From: Diaporthe sp. PMI_573
Taxonomy: Eukaryota > Ascomycota > Sordariomycetes > Diaporthales > Diaporthaceae
Direction: 5' to 3'
Assembly: GCA_021399435.1 (NCBI GenBank)
Contig: JAJTUP010000081.1
Coordinates: 186,001-250,000, forward strand
Length of the DNA: 64,000 bases
Made by a program: the position numbers and the translations under genes. Of the stretch, positions 21,147 through 33,049 are shown piece by piece. Within the stretch, counting starts at the first letter, position 1. Each line of letters begins with the position of its first letter. Under the pieces are notes generated by a model, which was not told where the DNA came from, searched no databases, and was given only the letters and a program-made list of their open reading frames with translations.

Positions 21147-24100
21147 ATGGGATCAGATCCGGATTCAGACTTTGATCCCTCCAGACATGAGACCCGTGGG
21201 CGCCCCCGCGGCTCCAGAAATAAACCACGGCGGCATGCGGACGAGACAATCCCTGGGCCCGAGTCTCTTGAACGCAGGACGAGAGGTCGGCCACGCGGGT
21301 CCAAAAACAAGCGACAACGAGATATACACGACACTGGGCCGCCAATGCGTATACCACCGTCAAGGAGACCAGATGCAACAGACGCGGAACGGCTCAACGT
21401 TGTTGAGACATTAAGACGGACGATGTCGACCAATTTCGTGCAGAAGCAAATGGACTCTACCAATTTCGGGTGCTTTTCCCCAGTCCCAAGAGATGTACAA
21501 ATCGAAGCGACAACACGTTGCTACGACGCCAACAGAGAGATTATCACAGAATACGGGCAGGCGGATATAATACATACCTACTGCTACTGGTGCCAACTGA
21601 TGTGCCGTAAAAGAGAGTTCTACGACAGGCCTTGGGGGTGGAAAGCCTACTACGAAAACCTCAACCAACACAGCCAGCAACAGATACAGGTTCTCGTAGA
21701 CTGCGATCAGTGCTTCCCGACAGAATCCCAGACAGACGGCTCCTCTCTATCCGTCCCCACCTGTAGAACCTGCCATGCCGCGATGTCTTCCGGAAAGAAC
21801 AGACAACCAGGAGACGCAAGACTCGCGAGATGCGCAGGCTTCTTTCAGCCGCACCTCCGATGCATGCATAAATATCCTCAGGAACTACGCGATTTAACAC
21901 CGATCGAAGAGAGGGCTATTAGTGTCAACACGCCGTTTGGATACATAACAAAATTACGCATGGATTTAAAGTGGGTTGGTACTAAATACAGGAAGCACGT
22001 AAGAGGGCATATATGTGTTTTCCCGAACAACACGCACGACTTGACCACTACCGTGTTGCCTCGTACTCTTCAGTCCACACTCGAGAACTTCCTCATCACC
22101 TGGAGCGGCAAGGATGAACCAACAGACAAGGATCTAAACACCTACGCGACGGTCCGACCACCGGTAATAGAACGGGCCCTGCTCTGGCTGAAAGCAAACA
22201 ACCCCATCTACCTCGATGTGACCATTGACACGGAAAGACTCTCCAGATGGACGCCAACACGCGTCATATCTGCAATTCGAGCCTGCACACGTCACGAGGA
22301 GCCCACGGTAGATGAGAGGATCAACACTGCTCACTACACAACGGCCGCAGACCGCGGCGGAATGAACGACACTACAGACATTATGCCACAAGATTTGGGG
22401 ATAGGGACGACTGGAGCAGCGGAAAGCTTTGACGGCACAGACCCGTCAAGCGCGAGGGCAGGCACAGCGCCTGACGAGGATGAGACAATCTATGAGCGTG
22501 ATTCTTCTGGGGTCTTCGACACGGATGGCTCACTAAGAAGTACGGATGTGGATCAGCTTCAATTCGCAGTACACGCCTTAGGGACTGCTATCGAAGGTTC
22601 GGAGACGACCAACAATCAGACATCACAGAATGTTGGTACGACAAACCGTACTCGCACAAGAGTAGAACTTAGAACCACCCATACATCAACGCCATATATA
22701 CACGTCCGCCACGGTAATGAATTTGCAGACATGAACGACCTTCAATTCTGGCCGAAGACATTCCCAACCCTATTCCCCTACGGGGTGGGCGGGGCAAGAA
22801 TCACGAAATTGCCTGAAAGTAAGACCCGAGACGACGAGAATTCCGCTGAAGATTCATACTCCCAGCACGGCTTCAGCCTACGCTACTGGACAAGACTCTG
22901 TTTGCTCCGGCACGGCAGCCGGTTCTCTCGCCACCCAGTATTTCCCTTTCTCGTCTTCAACATACTCGTCAAATCGAACAACCGACGAGTAAGCATGCAA
23001 CAAATGAGCAAGTCCTCATTTCAACACTTCAAGAACCTGTGGCAGATCCTCACACCTGAAAGACTACAGAACGCAGCTAAAGAGATGGAGCACACCTACA
23101 AAACTCAAGACGAGGACATCCAGGAACTCATGCGGCGACTATCCTCATATGGTTACTCGTTCCCTCTGTCCCCGGAAGCGCGACTGCAGATGCGGCAGAA
23201 AATACAAAGCTCGGTCATACACTTTGGACTTCCCGTCCTATGGTTCACGATCAATCCGAACGACCTTACAAGCCCGATTAAAACGTGGTTGAGTATTAGT
23301 CAAACTGCCCTTCCGGAGGAGTTGAGCGACCTATCACAAAGGCTGGAAGACCACTTCCACAGGTTAAGGTTCAGCACCGAGGACCCCGTCAGCTCGGTAC
23401 GTTTCTTTCACGAGGAACTGGAGGTGTTCTTTTCCCAGTTGGTCCAAGTCGGCCGAGACTCGTGCCTAGGTAAGGTAAGTCACTATATAGGCTCGGTGGA
23501 AACAAACAAGAGAGGTATGCTGCACCTGCATGGCATGATCTGGTTGAACGGAAACCTGCAGGTTCCACAAATAGCCAAATTGTTCTCCGGAGAACAAACC
23601 GATCCAGTGACCGAGGAAACCAAAGACGCCTTGAAGCGAAGTCTTGATACGTGGGCTGATAGTATATTCTGTCAGACACTGGACGAAGAAGACGCGATAC
23701 AGATGGCGATAGAAAAGGATGACGTGTATACCCCTCTAGAGGAACTAACGAGTGAGGATCCAGATGTCGCATGGAGTGGGCTTGTAAGAGATTCCAACCG
23801 CGTTGCACATAATTCACAACTACATCGTCACACAGAGACTTGTTATAAATACAAGACAAAGCACTGCCGCTTCGGTGCTCCGTGGGCTGAAGTCGACCAC
23901 ACCAACATCGCGGATGACTGCATCCTTCGGCTCAAACGCAACCACAACCGTATCGTTACATATAACAGAGCCATCGCTTCAGCATTCCGACACAACCACG
24001 AGATAGCCTACATGTATACCAAGGCGAGGAGCCTCGCGTCAATGTACTACATGACCAACTATGCTACCAAGTTCGACCTACCAATGTGGAAACAAGTCTC

Positions 24101-27040
24101 CTACGCCGCACAAATACGGCAGCTTCAAATTGCCGAGCACGAACAAAGGGACCAAGATACAGCCCAAGATGATGAAGGATTCTCCGAAAGAGCAAGGCAG
24201 TTCCTTATGCGTATAGCAAACCGCATGAGCACAGAGCAAGAACTATCATCTCCCGAGGTGGTATCTTACCTGCTCGGATTCGAGACGTTCAAGTCACCAA
24301 TTCCAAGTACAAGACAGTCCTGGCCAAAGATTTCGATGCGACAATTGTATTTCTCCGTTGTGAAAAACTGGGAACATGCCCGTGGTATCGTCTTGACGCA
24401 CACTCCGTCCCTGAACTTAGATGAGGGTATTGCAATCACACAGGGAGGGATTCAAATAAACCACCTACTTGCATACCCACACCGCGGACCGGTCTATCAA
24501 TCTTTATGTCTATACGACTATATGGCGTTAGTTTCGCTTCGGCGCCTAAGGCACAACACGCCCTTATCATCACCAAACTTTGTTCCATTGTCAAGTAGCA
24601 CTGAACTATCTACCGAATGGATACAGGAGACACGAACTACCAGCAGGGCTATCCCGAACTTGACTGGATCTATCGAAACCCATTTTGAAGGTGACGATAC
24701 ACCTCTCCCGGCCTGTGCGGCAATCCAACACCTTGGCCTCTTCATCCCCTGGGATGAGTTCCAAAACAGTAATGAAGACGATCTCAACAAAATTTGGTCA
24801 ACGCGTAAGGAAACTCTGGATGAGAGGATTCTTTTTCACGTCGAGAACTGTAACCTGCTTCGACGATCCGCCGAGGATGGACGAGTAGATGCAGCAGCGT
24901 GGGCTGACAAATGTGCCACTGCCGAGCGCGTTGCAAACAATGCCGAGGATTCAGACAACGAAGACGGAGAGGGAGAGACATCAGCTTCAGAAACTGAACA
25001 ACTAGCAGTGTTGCGAGACATACTGCACACTGAAACCCATGCTGGACAGGGTCTTAATTCCCTTCACACCTTGTACTACCAACTCAGCGACATTGTGAAC
25101 GGCGACGAGCAAAATCTGAGATGGGAGACCAACGCCGATCCCTCAAACTGCAAAGTGACATCGACAGAAGTAAATGGTCTTTTGAAAACTCAATTTATTG
25201 CCAACCACAACAAACTCGAATCCCGCTTCGGCAAAGGAAGTGCAGACATAGAGATGGAGCTAGACGGAATCCCAAATCCCGACATGGTTTATAATGTGAC
25301 AGGTACAACCTAAACAGAAAGGTCGATTCAACGAAGGCCATCTAACAATGAGTAGGGAATTCTACCCGAAAGACACAACCATCGATGCGGGTTCGACACT
25401 TAGAACAGATCTCATGGACCTCTGCCGCGGAACAGCTTACCGCCTCTGAACACCTTAACCACAGACAATCGTTGGTACTACAGGGAGTTGCACGGCACCT
25501 ACAGACAATAGACCAGCACAACAGACAGTCCAACGAAAGTAACCAACTTCTCCTACATGTTGGCGGGAGTGGAGGTGTTGGTAAAAGCTGGCTTGTCCAG
25601 GCTATTGACAAATTGTTCATGATGATGGACGACCACCATTCGCTCTGCATAACTGCTAGTACGGGCTCTGCAGCAGCAAACATCAACGGAAGGACCATCC
25701 ACTCAGCCGTGGGTTTCAGCCGCAAAAAGAAATGTTCCACGGACGTAGAGAACCTTCTCCAAAGAAGGTGGAAGGGGACCAAAATGCTAGTTCTTGATGA
25801 ACTAAGCATGGTTTCCGGCCAGTTATTCTATAACATCAGCCAAAGGTTGAATCATCTCAGAGGTCACCACGAGGCTGAAGATGTATACTTCGGACGTGTC
25901 CCGGTGGTTATGGTCCTGGGCGATTTTGCGCAATTCCCACCCGTAAGCGCAACTTCCGTGATCTTTCCTGCTAAAACAAGTGCCCCGAAAACCTCTTCCC
26001 GGGTTGGAGATGACGACGAGACGATCAGCACGGAACCCCAGAACATCACAGCAGCAATGGCGCAGCTAGCAGGATACAAACTATTCGAGAAGTTCACGCA
26101 TGTGGTCATACTCAACGAACAAATGAGAGCCACAGACCCAGAACTTCGAGAAATGTTACAGCAGCTGCGGGATGGAAATCCTAGCGAGGAGTACCTACAC
26201 AGACTGAACAACAAGATTGTCGGTTTAGAAACACCAATTGACTGGGAGGAGGTGCGAGCAATCACCCCAACCAACGCGACAAGATGGCGCCTGAACATGG
26301 ACGCAGTCATCGGGTTTGCCAGGGCTCGAGGGCAAGTTGTTCGGATATTCATATCAGATCACACCTGGACCGACCCAAACCCGATGCAAAAGCCGGCAAC
26401 AATAGCCTTTGGTGATAATAGCTGGACGAATGTCCCTGGAATCTTTTTCTATACAGACAACATGCCAGTCCTGACCAACAAAAACCAATACCCCGGGCTG
26501 AAGCTTATGACCGGGACAGAATTCACAGCCAGAGGTGTCATTCCCGGAGACCGCCGCAAAACGGGGCTTCGTCTAACAGACGACACAATCATCCACTTCG
26601 GATGCCCAGAAGGTATCCTGCTCGAGCCTCACGAAGCGGAAAACATCGACATTGCAGGACTACCGAAGGGTCGAATACTGCTGGCTCCGGACAAGATCAC
26701 ACTCGAGCCATCAAGAAACCGCTTCAAATTCGTAACCGGAAAATGTGACCGGCGTGGCCTCCCCTGCACACCAGCATTCGCCTTGACCGACTATAAGGCA
26801 CAAGGGCGAACCTTTCGGGAAATCATTGTCGACCTGACGTCACGTAGAGGTGCCGGCGGGAGAATCGATCCTGTCAGTGCATACGTCTCCTTGTCAAGGT
26901 GCAAGACGCTTGCTGGTATCCAACTCCTCAGCTCGGTGACATCAGAAAATTGGAGTACAGTTGGTATGCCTCAGAAGTTGCGGAAAGTGCTAGATAAGTT
27001 GGAAGGGTTGTCACGTTTGACATTGAACAGATGGCCTTAA
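21147..27040 (+). CDS. Helitron Rep/helicase (HUH endonuclease fused to PIF1-like helicase)
   Basis: Two large frames, 21147..25302 and 25356..27040, joined in frame by a 53-nt intron (GTACAA donor, ATCTAACA branch, GTAG acceptor) give about 1946 aa. The N-terminus has two AT-hooks (RGRPRGSRNK and RGRPRGSKNK, residues 17-52) and then several CxxC pairs resembling zinc fingers. The Helitron_like_N Rep domain has the HUH motif in GMLHLHGMIW (about residue 790) and a downstream two-Tyr region around SLASMYYMTNYATKF (about 965). The PIF1-like SF1B helicase has Walker A GGSGGVGKS (about 1455), Walker B LVLDELSM (about 1531), LGDFAQFPPV, LNEQMRA, DYKAQGRTF and YVSLSRCKTL. Rep nicks and rejoins DNA and the helicase unwinds it during rolling-circle transposition. 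No stop or frameshift is visible. Confidence 0.92.
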
Positions 27041-27151
27041 GAGAGAGGATGTTCGAACCAACAACCTTCTTAAGTCCAACGTGAAACCTCGCACCTACAC
27101 AAGCTAGACAACCGCTCTCATCCGTGCGCACCCAGACCACAGATCTAAATA

Positions 27152-27170
27152 GCGGTCCGCAACGGACCGC
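27152..27170. repeat. right palindrome of the Helitron-like element
   Basis: GCGGTCCG-CAA-CGGACCGC, 112 bases after the helicase stop codon; partner of 18582-18600. It is the best candidate for the 3' terminal hairpin. Confidence 0.75.
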
Positions 27171-27397
27171 TCCTTGACCAACTGCCCAAAACCAGTAGCT
27201 CCGGAATGTTGCGTGGAAGTCTCAGACGAGGACATCGCCTCCTAAAACATACACCTAGAACTCCAGCTATATAATGCAAACCCAACGGTTTGGATAGCAA
27301 TAATAGACCAACATCTAATAATCCTTAAAACATATAACCGGACGTAAAACCACTGACAACTCCTGAGAAAGAAATACAAACATATCTGTTCGGATTC

Positions 27398-28093
27398 TTA
27401 CGACGAGGCCCGAGTACCATTAACAGCTACAGATAAGTGCGGGGCTGCTACATCATCGAACCACTCAAACCATTTTTGCAAGCCATCTAAACCCAGTGCA
27501 AGATGGTGCAAAGCGTCATAGGGGTTCGGCATAGACAGCTCTTGTCTGACCTCTGCCCGCTCTCTATCCTGGCCACGTTGCGCATTTCTTGTCAACTCGT
27601 CTAATTTTAACAGATATTAGTATTAGTAACAAGACATAGTAAGAATAGTCAGCTGATACATACGCAATTCGCATCCACGAGCTTTACCGTTATAATAACA
27701 ATTTGCACAGGCTCCACGTGTTGCTGCCCGCACAATAGGCACGGAACTAACAACACAGAGTATCCATAGACCCTTCCGATTTCTGCATCGCCCGCAGACC
27801 TCTCTTGACTCCTCACCAGAAATCTGTATTAAACAAGCGGCGAGATTTTGAATCCTGCTGAAAAATAACCGCGCCGTCGACGCAGGATTGACGCAGGGGA
27901 AACGCCGCGCAGGTAACGGTAATAACGCATCGATGATCTTGGTATCTGGGAAATGTTCGACATCAGGGTATATCTCTCGGGCGTAATCACCTGTGGCTGA
28001 GAAACGTCAGTTACGATAGCGAAATGACAGAACCACGAATGTTATCATACACTGGCCATCCGGGCCCGACTCTGTGACATTGGATGTAGACAT
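27398..28093 (-). CDS. DUF3716-like cysteine-rich protein
   Basis: Three exons: 28093..28051, 27990..27664 and 27600..27398. The introns are 60 nt (GTATGA donor, CACAG acceptor) and 63 nt (GTATGT donor, ATTAG acceptor). All phases match and give about 190 aa. The middle region has the pattern VCGRC ... CVV ... GACANCYYNG ... C, which matches the short fungal domain I know as DUF3716, a probable zinc-binding unit of unknown function found in multicopy families. The C-terminal exon is helical (YDALHHLALGLDGLQKW). It lies 230 bases beyond the right end of the Helitron, transcribed towards it. The gene model is well supported; the family name is from memory of the Cys pattern. Confidence 0.6.
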
Positions 28094-28482
28094 TAGGATA
28101 ACATGAAGTCGTATGATGTTTTGGAGAAAAAATAGAGTTCGAAGGTCTAGCCACGACGAATCCCAACCCCGTTGATGAAACTCCCGAGGCAGCGGCTTAC
28201 ATAACGAGCGAGCCGAAGTAACGCTATGATGCCCGCGAACAGTACCTAACCAATAGAAAGCACACATACACAAAAAACTGAGTTGCAAACAAAACACCGA
28301 TCCCGCTATGGGAAAAACAGGGACAAAACAAACAATAATCAGAAATTCATTCCCGAATCCTGACCGCTATGAGGGTCGGCAAGATTAGAGACCATGCTCA
28401 TTAAATAGAGCAAAAATCAGCCATCATTTTGGTGGGCGCTGCGTGACTGGGCACAGATTTTATATTTTTTGGTGGGAAGACT

Positions 28483-28680
28483 GGTATTGGAGTTTTCGAA
28501 CCAGTACGGGACCAATAACCATTCTAAAAGAATGGCAAACCGCAAGAATTCAGGCTATTTTTCGGTACTGTTCTCATAGCCCAAGGAATATTTTATTTTT
28601 TTTAGTGCAAATTCCTAGTTCCGGAGTTTTGGAGTTTTCGAAGAATTACGGGACCTTGAACCATTCTAAAGAATGGCAAA
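28483..28680 (+). repeat. two-copy direct repeat with inner palindrome
   Basis: A 55-bp block (GGAGTTTTCGAA ... CGGGACC ... CCATTCT-AA-AGAATGG) occurs at about 28488-28540 and again at about 28630-28680. The end of each copy is a palindrome (CCATTCT/AGAATGG), and CCATTCTTTTAG also ends the nearby 48-bp repeat. Confidence 0.55.
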
Positions 28681-28726
28681 TCCCCGCACCAGGCTGAGTA
28701 AGCAGACCCCCCGAAGGGCCCATCCA

Positions 28727-28791
28727 CGGCGGAGGCGCTTTGCGGGAGCGAGCAAGCGGAGCGAGCGAGCGAGGGCGAAGTGCCTCCGCCG
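28727..28791. repeat. 17-bp imperfect inverted repeat around a GAGC-rich loop
   Basis: CGGCGGAGGCGCTTTGC (28727-28743) pairs with GCGAAGTGCCTCCGCCG (28775-28791). The loop is a run of GAGCGAGCGAGC. It could form a strong hairpin, perhaps the end of a transposon. Confidence 0.6.
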
Positions 28792-28820
28792 TTTAAACAC
28801 AGAATTTGCTAACTAATGCA

Positions 28821-28870
28821 CTAAAAGAATGGCCCTTGTAAGCTTCAAAGAAGCTATCCACACAATATAT
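28821..28870 (-). repeat. inverted partner of the 48-bp repeat at 17649-17696
   Basis: Reverse complement of the left copy with about three C/T-type differences. Confidence 0.6.
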
Positions 28871-29658
28871 TAAGATTATTATTAAGAATAATCATAACAG
28901 ACAAATACCTAAGGGTATATTATACTTAGCCTATCTTACATAGGCCAGATGCCGAGAGATGTTTCACATTGCGGTCCTACTCGGCAGGACACTTCGTTCG
29001 ACTTCTCGTCTTTCTTTCCACTAGCACCAGCCCCATAGCTATCGGAATCTTTTCTTTTGACATAGAATCTCGACTGCCTAGGTATAGCTCGATCGCTGGC
29101 CGGATGTACCGCCCGTGCCGTGGTCCAAGCAAGATCATGCAGCGCCGCCAATGTCAGCACTTGAGAGGTCTTTCCTATAAACGCCCTTCCCCACGGCCTC
29201 TTAGTGACACCTTCCTAGGACAAGCTGGTCTTCTACCTCGCTTCCCGGCACACCTTGCCCGGCTGCCACTCAGATTTGTGGTAAGCCCACCCGTCCGAAT
29301 GTCACGCGCGTTCTCAGCTGCAGCCGGTGAGGTAAATCGCATGTTCTATGGTGGCATTGCAGACGCGGTTGGTGCCAATAGTACCCAGGTAATTAAAACG
29401 ACCCAATCCCAGTGCTTTCACGGCCTGTCCCCGCCCAACACCACCAACTAACAGGACCAATCCAGATTGGGGTCCAATTTACTTGTGCCGCGTTTTCCGC
29501 TCACCAATTCAGTGGTCATACCTAGGTATGCAAGTCTTCAACTTGAGGCTTACACAACTGTTCCACAACTCATATTCTTAATGGTCGTATGATGGCCTCC
29601 GTCCAATTCCGCCGTACTTTAGTCAAAAATCTCCATAGGAGTGCCCATCAGTGCTGCA
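28871..29658. other. spacer, uncertain coding traces
   Basis: The first 70 bases are AT-rich. A minus-strand frame at about 28936-29140 (HDLAWTTARAVHP ...) and an overlapping plus-strand frame to 29451 exist, but neither has a recognised domain or clear splice context. No gene is called. Confidence 0.3.
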
Positions 29659-31291
29659 ATGTCCAATGTCCATGGCATCGTCAGAGCACAGCTTGCAAAA
29701 TCAATTCATTCCAAGAGCGGTCCAACGACACCACCACCAACACCGCGAGACCGTTTCTCCGACCCCCAAACGCCAGATTCCCAGCAGCCTCTTCTGAAGC
29801 TGCCACATACCTCATTGCTGCCGACGCCAGGTTCGAGTCCCGGCCACGGGGCATCATCTTCTGATCGCCCAAGACCACAACCAACGATTTGCGAAAGTGA
29901 GCAACCAGATGCAACTCGAGCCCAATCCGAAGAAGCTCCTCTAGAAACATCGTCCAGTGTGGCACCAAGCTTGGGATCCTCTAGGCCGTCTCCGGCCCGG
30001 AGAGCGGCCCTTGAGACCCGTCACAAAGGTTGTGGTCTGAGAAATCCTGCCAGCGTGCGCAGGGTGAACAGCGCCTTCAAACTCATAAAGGAATTGAAAG
30101 ATCGCAAAGGCACACTGAGAGGCGGAGAACTGTACACGTGGAGGAAGCTCCTTCCTACCGAGTACCAGGAACTTCAAGTGGAACTCGAGAGCGAGTCTGA
30201 GGATCTGGCGGCATACTTCGAAGAAGGACTTGGGTACGTTGCCAGTCATGCGGTGAATCATGTTAATTCCGACGGCTAACAACCTTGGAACATGCAAGTT
30301 ACAACTATTCAGCCACCTACAAGAGGCTTACAATTTGCATGCCTGGCCCCTGCCACGAGTCCATGAAGGAACAGCTCACGGATGGCATAAAGAATTGGTA
30401 TGGGTTACTGAAACCCGAGACCCCATATGTGGATGGTCAGAAAGTCACATGCACAGAGGCAACCCGGAGGGCGACTGGGTCTATCGAGTCATATGGGGAG
30501 ACGCAATTTCCGCTGAAAAGTAACAGAACTCAGAGTGACCTTCAGGCAGACGGCTCGTTCAGGCATGGCTTAGGTGATGTACCCCACGTGATACTTGAGG
30601 TGTCTTGGACCCAGAAACCCGGTGATTTGCTGAAGAAGTGCAATGACTGGATCCGACAGTCAAATGGTGTCGTCAGAACCATCATCGCATTCGATCTGTA
30701 CGATATCTATTGGCATGTCCCGGCTCCGCGAAAGCTAAACTCCAGGAAGGCTAAGTACCTGAATCAAGGCAAAGCGTTATTTTATGTGTGGCGAAGGGAC
30801 GTGAACCGTGGGCTCATGGAAAGAAATGATTTCAAGGTACGTAACTTCCATGATGCCGAAGCGGCGACCCATGCTAAGAGCAGAGCAAAAAGGAAATCGT
30901 GCGGAATGAAAACGGCCGATTCGTCACTGATCATACGCTCCGCCTTGAACTGCATGACTTCATCCCTCCTGCTTCAAGAGAAAACGGTCTTCAAAATCTG
31001 GAGCTTGTTTTTGATTCGCTCAAGCTTTCAGACATGATACACAAGGCCTTGCAAAAGCAGAGTGGTGGGGACAGCGCCAACGCTGCGACGAGCATCGCCC
31101 CAGAGGAGATACAACCACTTCCTAGCCCCATACAATCCGCTAGCCCACAAGAATCTACTCCCCCAGCCCCTTTAGCTAGCAGTTCTCAGAATCCATCGCT
31201 TGGCACTGAAAGGTCACAACCCAACACCCAATCAAATTCAAAAAGTGGGTGGTTATCTCTTGGCAGGTTGCGTCGGAGACTAGGGCGATAA
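29659..31291 (+). CDS. PD-(D/E)XK-nuclease-like protein
   Basis: Three exons, 29659..30233, 30299..30836 and 30893..31291, with introns of 65 nt (GTACGT donor, GGCTAAC branch) and 56 nt (GTACGT donor, GCTAAG branch). All phases fit and give about 503 aa. The first 130 residues are Pro/Ser-rich and disordered. The core (about 150-370) has a helix, then SDLQADGSFRHG, a short gap and PHVILEVSWTQK. This D ... ExS/Q arrangement resembles the PD-(D/E)XK/Uma2-like restriction-endonuclease fold, with the usual Lys replaced by Ser. It is followed by a YWHVP strand and a FYVWRRD strand. The C-terminus is low-complexity and ends in basic residues (LGRLRRRLGR). Gene structure is strong; nuclease function is an inference from motif shape and could be a related non-catalytic fold. 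Confidence 0.6.
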
Positions 31292-32099
31292 GAAATGGGA
31301 ATACTTAGGTTTGGATTTGCGTTTTCGGGCGGGTGGACTCTAAATCGTTCAAAAAACGAACTCACCTTGACACGACGATACTGGAGCAAGGCTTTCAGTA
31401 TTTCTTACGAATGATCCGTGTAGTTCCGTTCAATGTATCCGAAATATTATCTTTCTAAATGGCTTCCTGAAGATGCTTTCGCCAATTAGATGGGGATCAA
31501 ATTTGATCAATTCATTTCCTAGTGAGCTATGTCTACTCATCGACCAGAGGGCAAAGTGATTCTTGCAAGGCATTGTTTGTTGAAACCGATAAGTCACCAT
31601 ATGAGGGCCAACCCACACTGGAAGGTGTGGGTGCACACAGTTTCCTCCGTAGTCCAACACCGACCCATTTGTTCCCCGGCTACCATAAGCTGCTCAAACA
31701 TATACTTGGTTACAAAATAGACTTGCGATTAAATATCCTTCTAAAGAAGCTTAATCGAGGACATTAGTAACTTGCCCAATGTGGCATTGTCTTGAGAGCC
31801 CTTCAGGTGACCGCCATCAGGTCACAGGCACGGCGTGAGCCTTCCCAGTTGATGAGCGCCTATCGCACGACAAATGGAGTCCCGAGCACCCTGAGCCAAA
31901 TCTACGAAGACAAACAACCTGAAAGTCATACTTATTGACACCGGTAAAAATGGATATACTGAAGCAATGCATGAAAGGATATATATTCAAGTACTCCTGA
32001 TGTGTTACAGCTTCGAGACGTGAGGATCGTGGCATCTGTCAAAGTAGAAAGCTTATTTATACAAGAAAATAATAATAATGCCCTAAAATACTGCTCTTT
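31292..32099. other. spacer, no gene seen
   Basis: No credible coding frame. Only short frames with no known motif are present. Confidence 0.35.
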
Positions 32100-33049
32100 C
32101 TCGGAAAAGACACTAGACAATAGCTACACGCTTAGTAGCCGATACAAATAGCCTATGCAAAGAGAGCATAGGTATCAGCATGGTTTACATTCCGCACTAC
32201 AGTCAGCCTATAAACACAGCTATACCCGTAGCAGCTATAGTCGTTAGTGCCCTTGACCTAGGTCAAATGAGTGGCCTCATAGATAACGATATAGGGCTAG
32301 TTAGTACCGTAGTAGGTACTAGTCGAGGCTGGGTATAAGTACTAGCTCAGGCAGTAGTGCATATAGCTCTAGCTAGGCACGGTATAGGCGACAACGGAGC
32401 CCTAGTACGTGCCCGCTGAGTTGGTATAGCGGATCTGCATGTTGCCGCTAGTGGAGCTGCTGTATTGTATCTGTATATTGTTAAATATCGATGCTACCGT
32501 ACTATGCATGCTTGAGGACGAGCTCTTAAAATACTCCTCAAGCTTGGCCGCTAACGCAGAGTTGGCCGCCATTACCGCGGCCATTATATACTCCAGGCAC
32601 CCTACCACGGCTAAGGCTAGTATGCTCTGCTATAAGAAGCTGTAGTCCGATGAAATTATAGTGCATCTTAGGGACAAGTTCTCATACACGCTGACGGCCT
32701 ATACACCGTTAATAGTAGCCTTAATAGCAATAGACTTAAGGATAGCTTCTCTGATGATCTTAGTGCTATTAGCCGCCACATACTTAAGGGAGCCTATAGC
32801 TGCAATATCAAAATCGCCATCAACACTAAGGTCATAGATTTCTGCTATATCCTACTAGGCCTCGACAATCTTACTAGCACCTAGAGTCTAGAACTCCTTA
32901 GCATTAATAAGGGTAGAGTCCACTATAATCTTCAACCCACTAAATACTATATTCTCACTTATAAATTAAGTTAATTAAAGTTAAGAAAAGTTAGGTTAAA
33001 AGTCTAACTTATTACTAATAGATATAACAGCCTTCTTAATAGGGCGTAA
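32100..33049. other. TA-rich, RIP-like decayed sequence
   Basis: About 950 bases saturated with TA dinucleotides (runs of CTATAG, TTAGTA, CTTAAT) and stop codons in every frame. This looks like a repeat mutated by RIP (C-to-T in CA context). The original element cannot be identified. It ends abruptly where the NACHT fragment begins. Confidence 0.5.

Larger units (their letters stand above)
18582..27170 (+). mobile_element. Helitron-like rolling-circle transposon with accessory gene
   Basis: An 8.6-kb segment holding a Rep/helicase gene (21147-27040) and a divergently transcribed accessory gene (18677-20390). It is bounded by near-identical palindromes AGCGGTCCG-NNN-CGGACCGC at 18582-18600 and 27152-27170. 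Classic Helitrons begin with TC, end in CTRR and have one hairpin near the 3' end. Here a palindrome is at both ends and no clear CTRR follows the right one, so the exact termini are uncertain and the element may be a Helentron-like variant. Both genes are uninterrupted, suggesting a recently active element. Confidence 0.65.
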
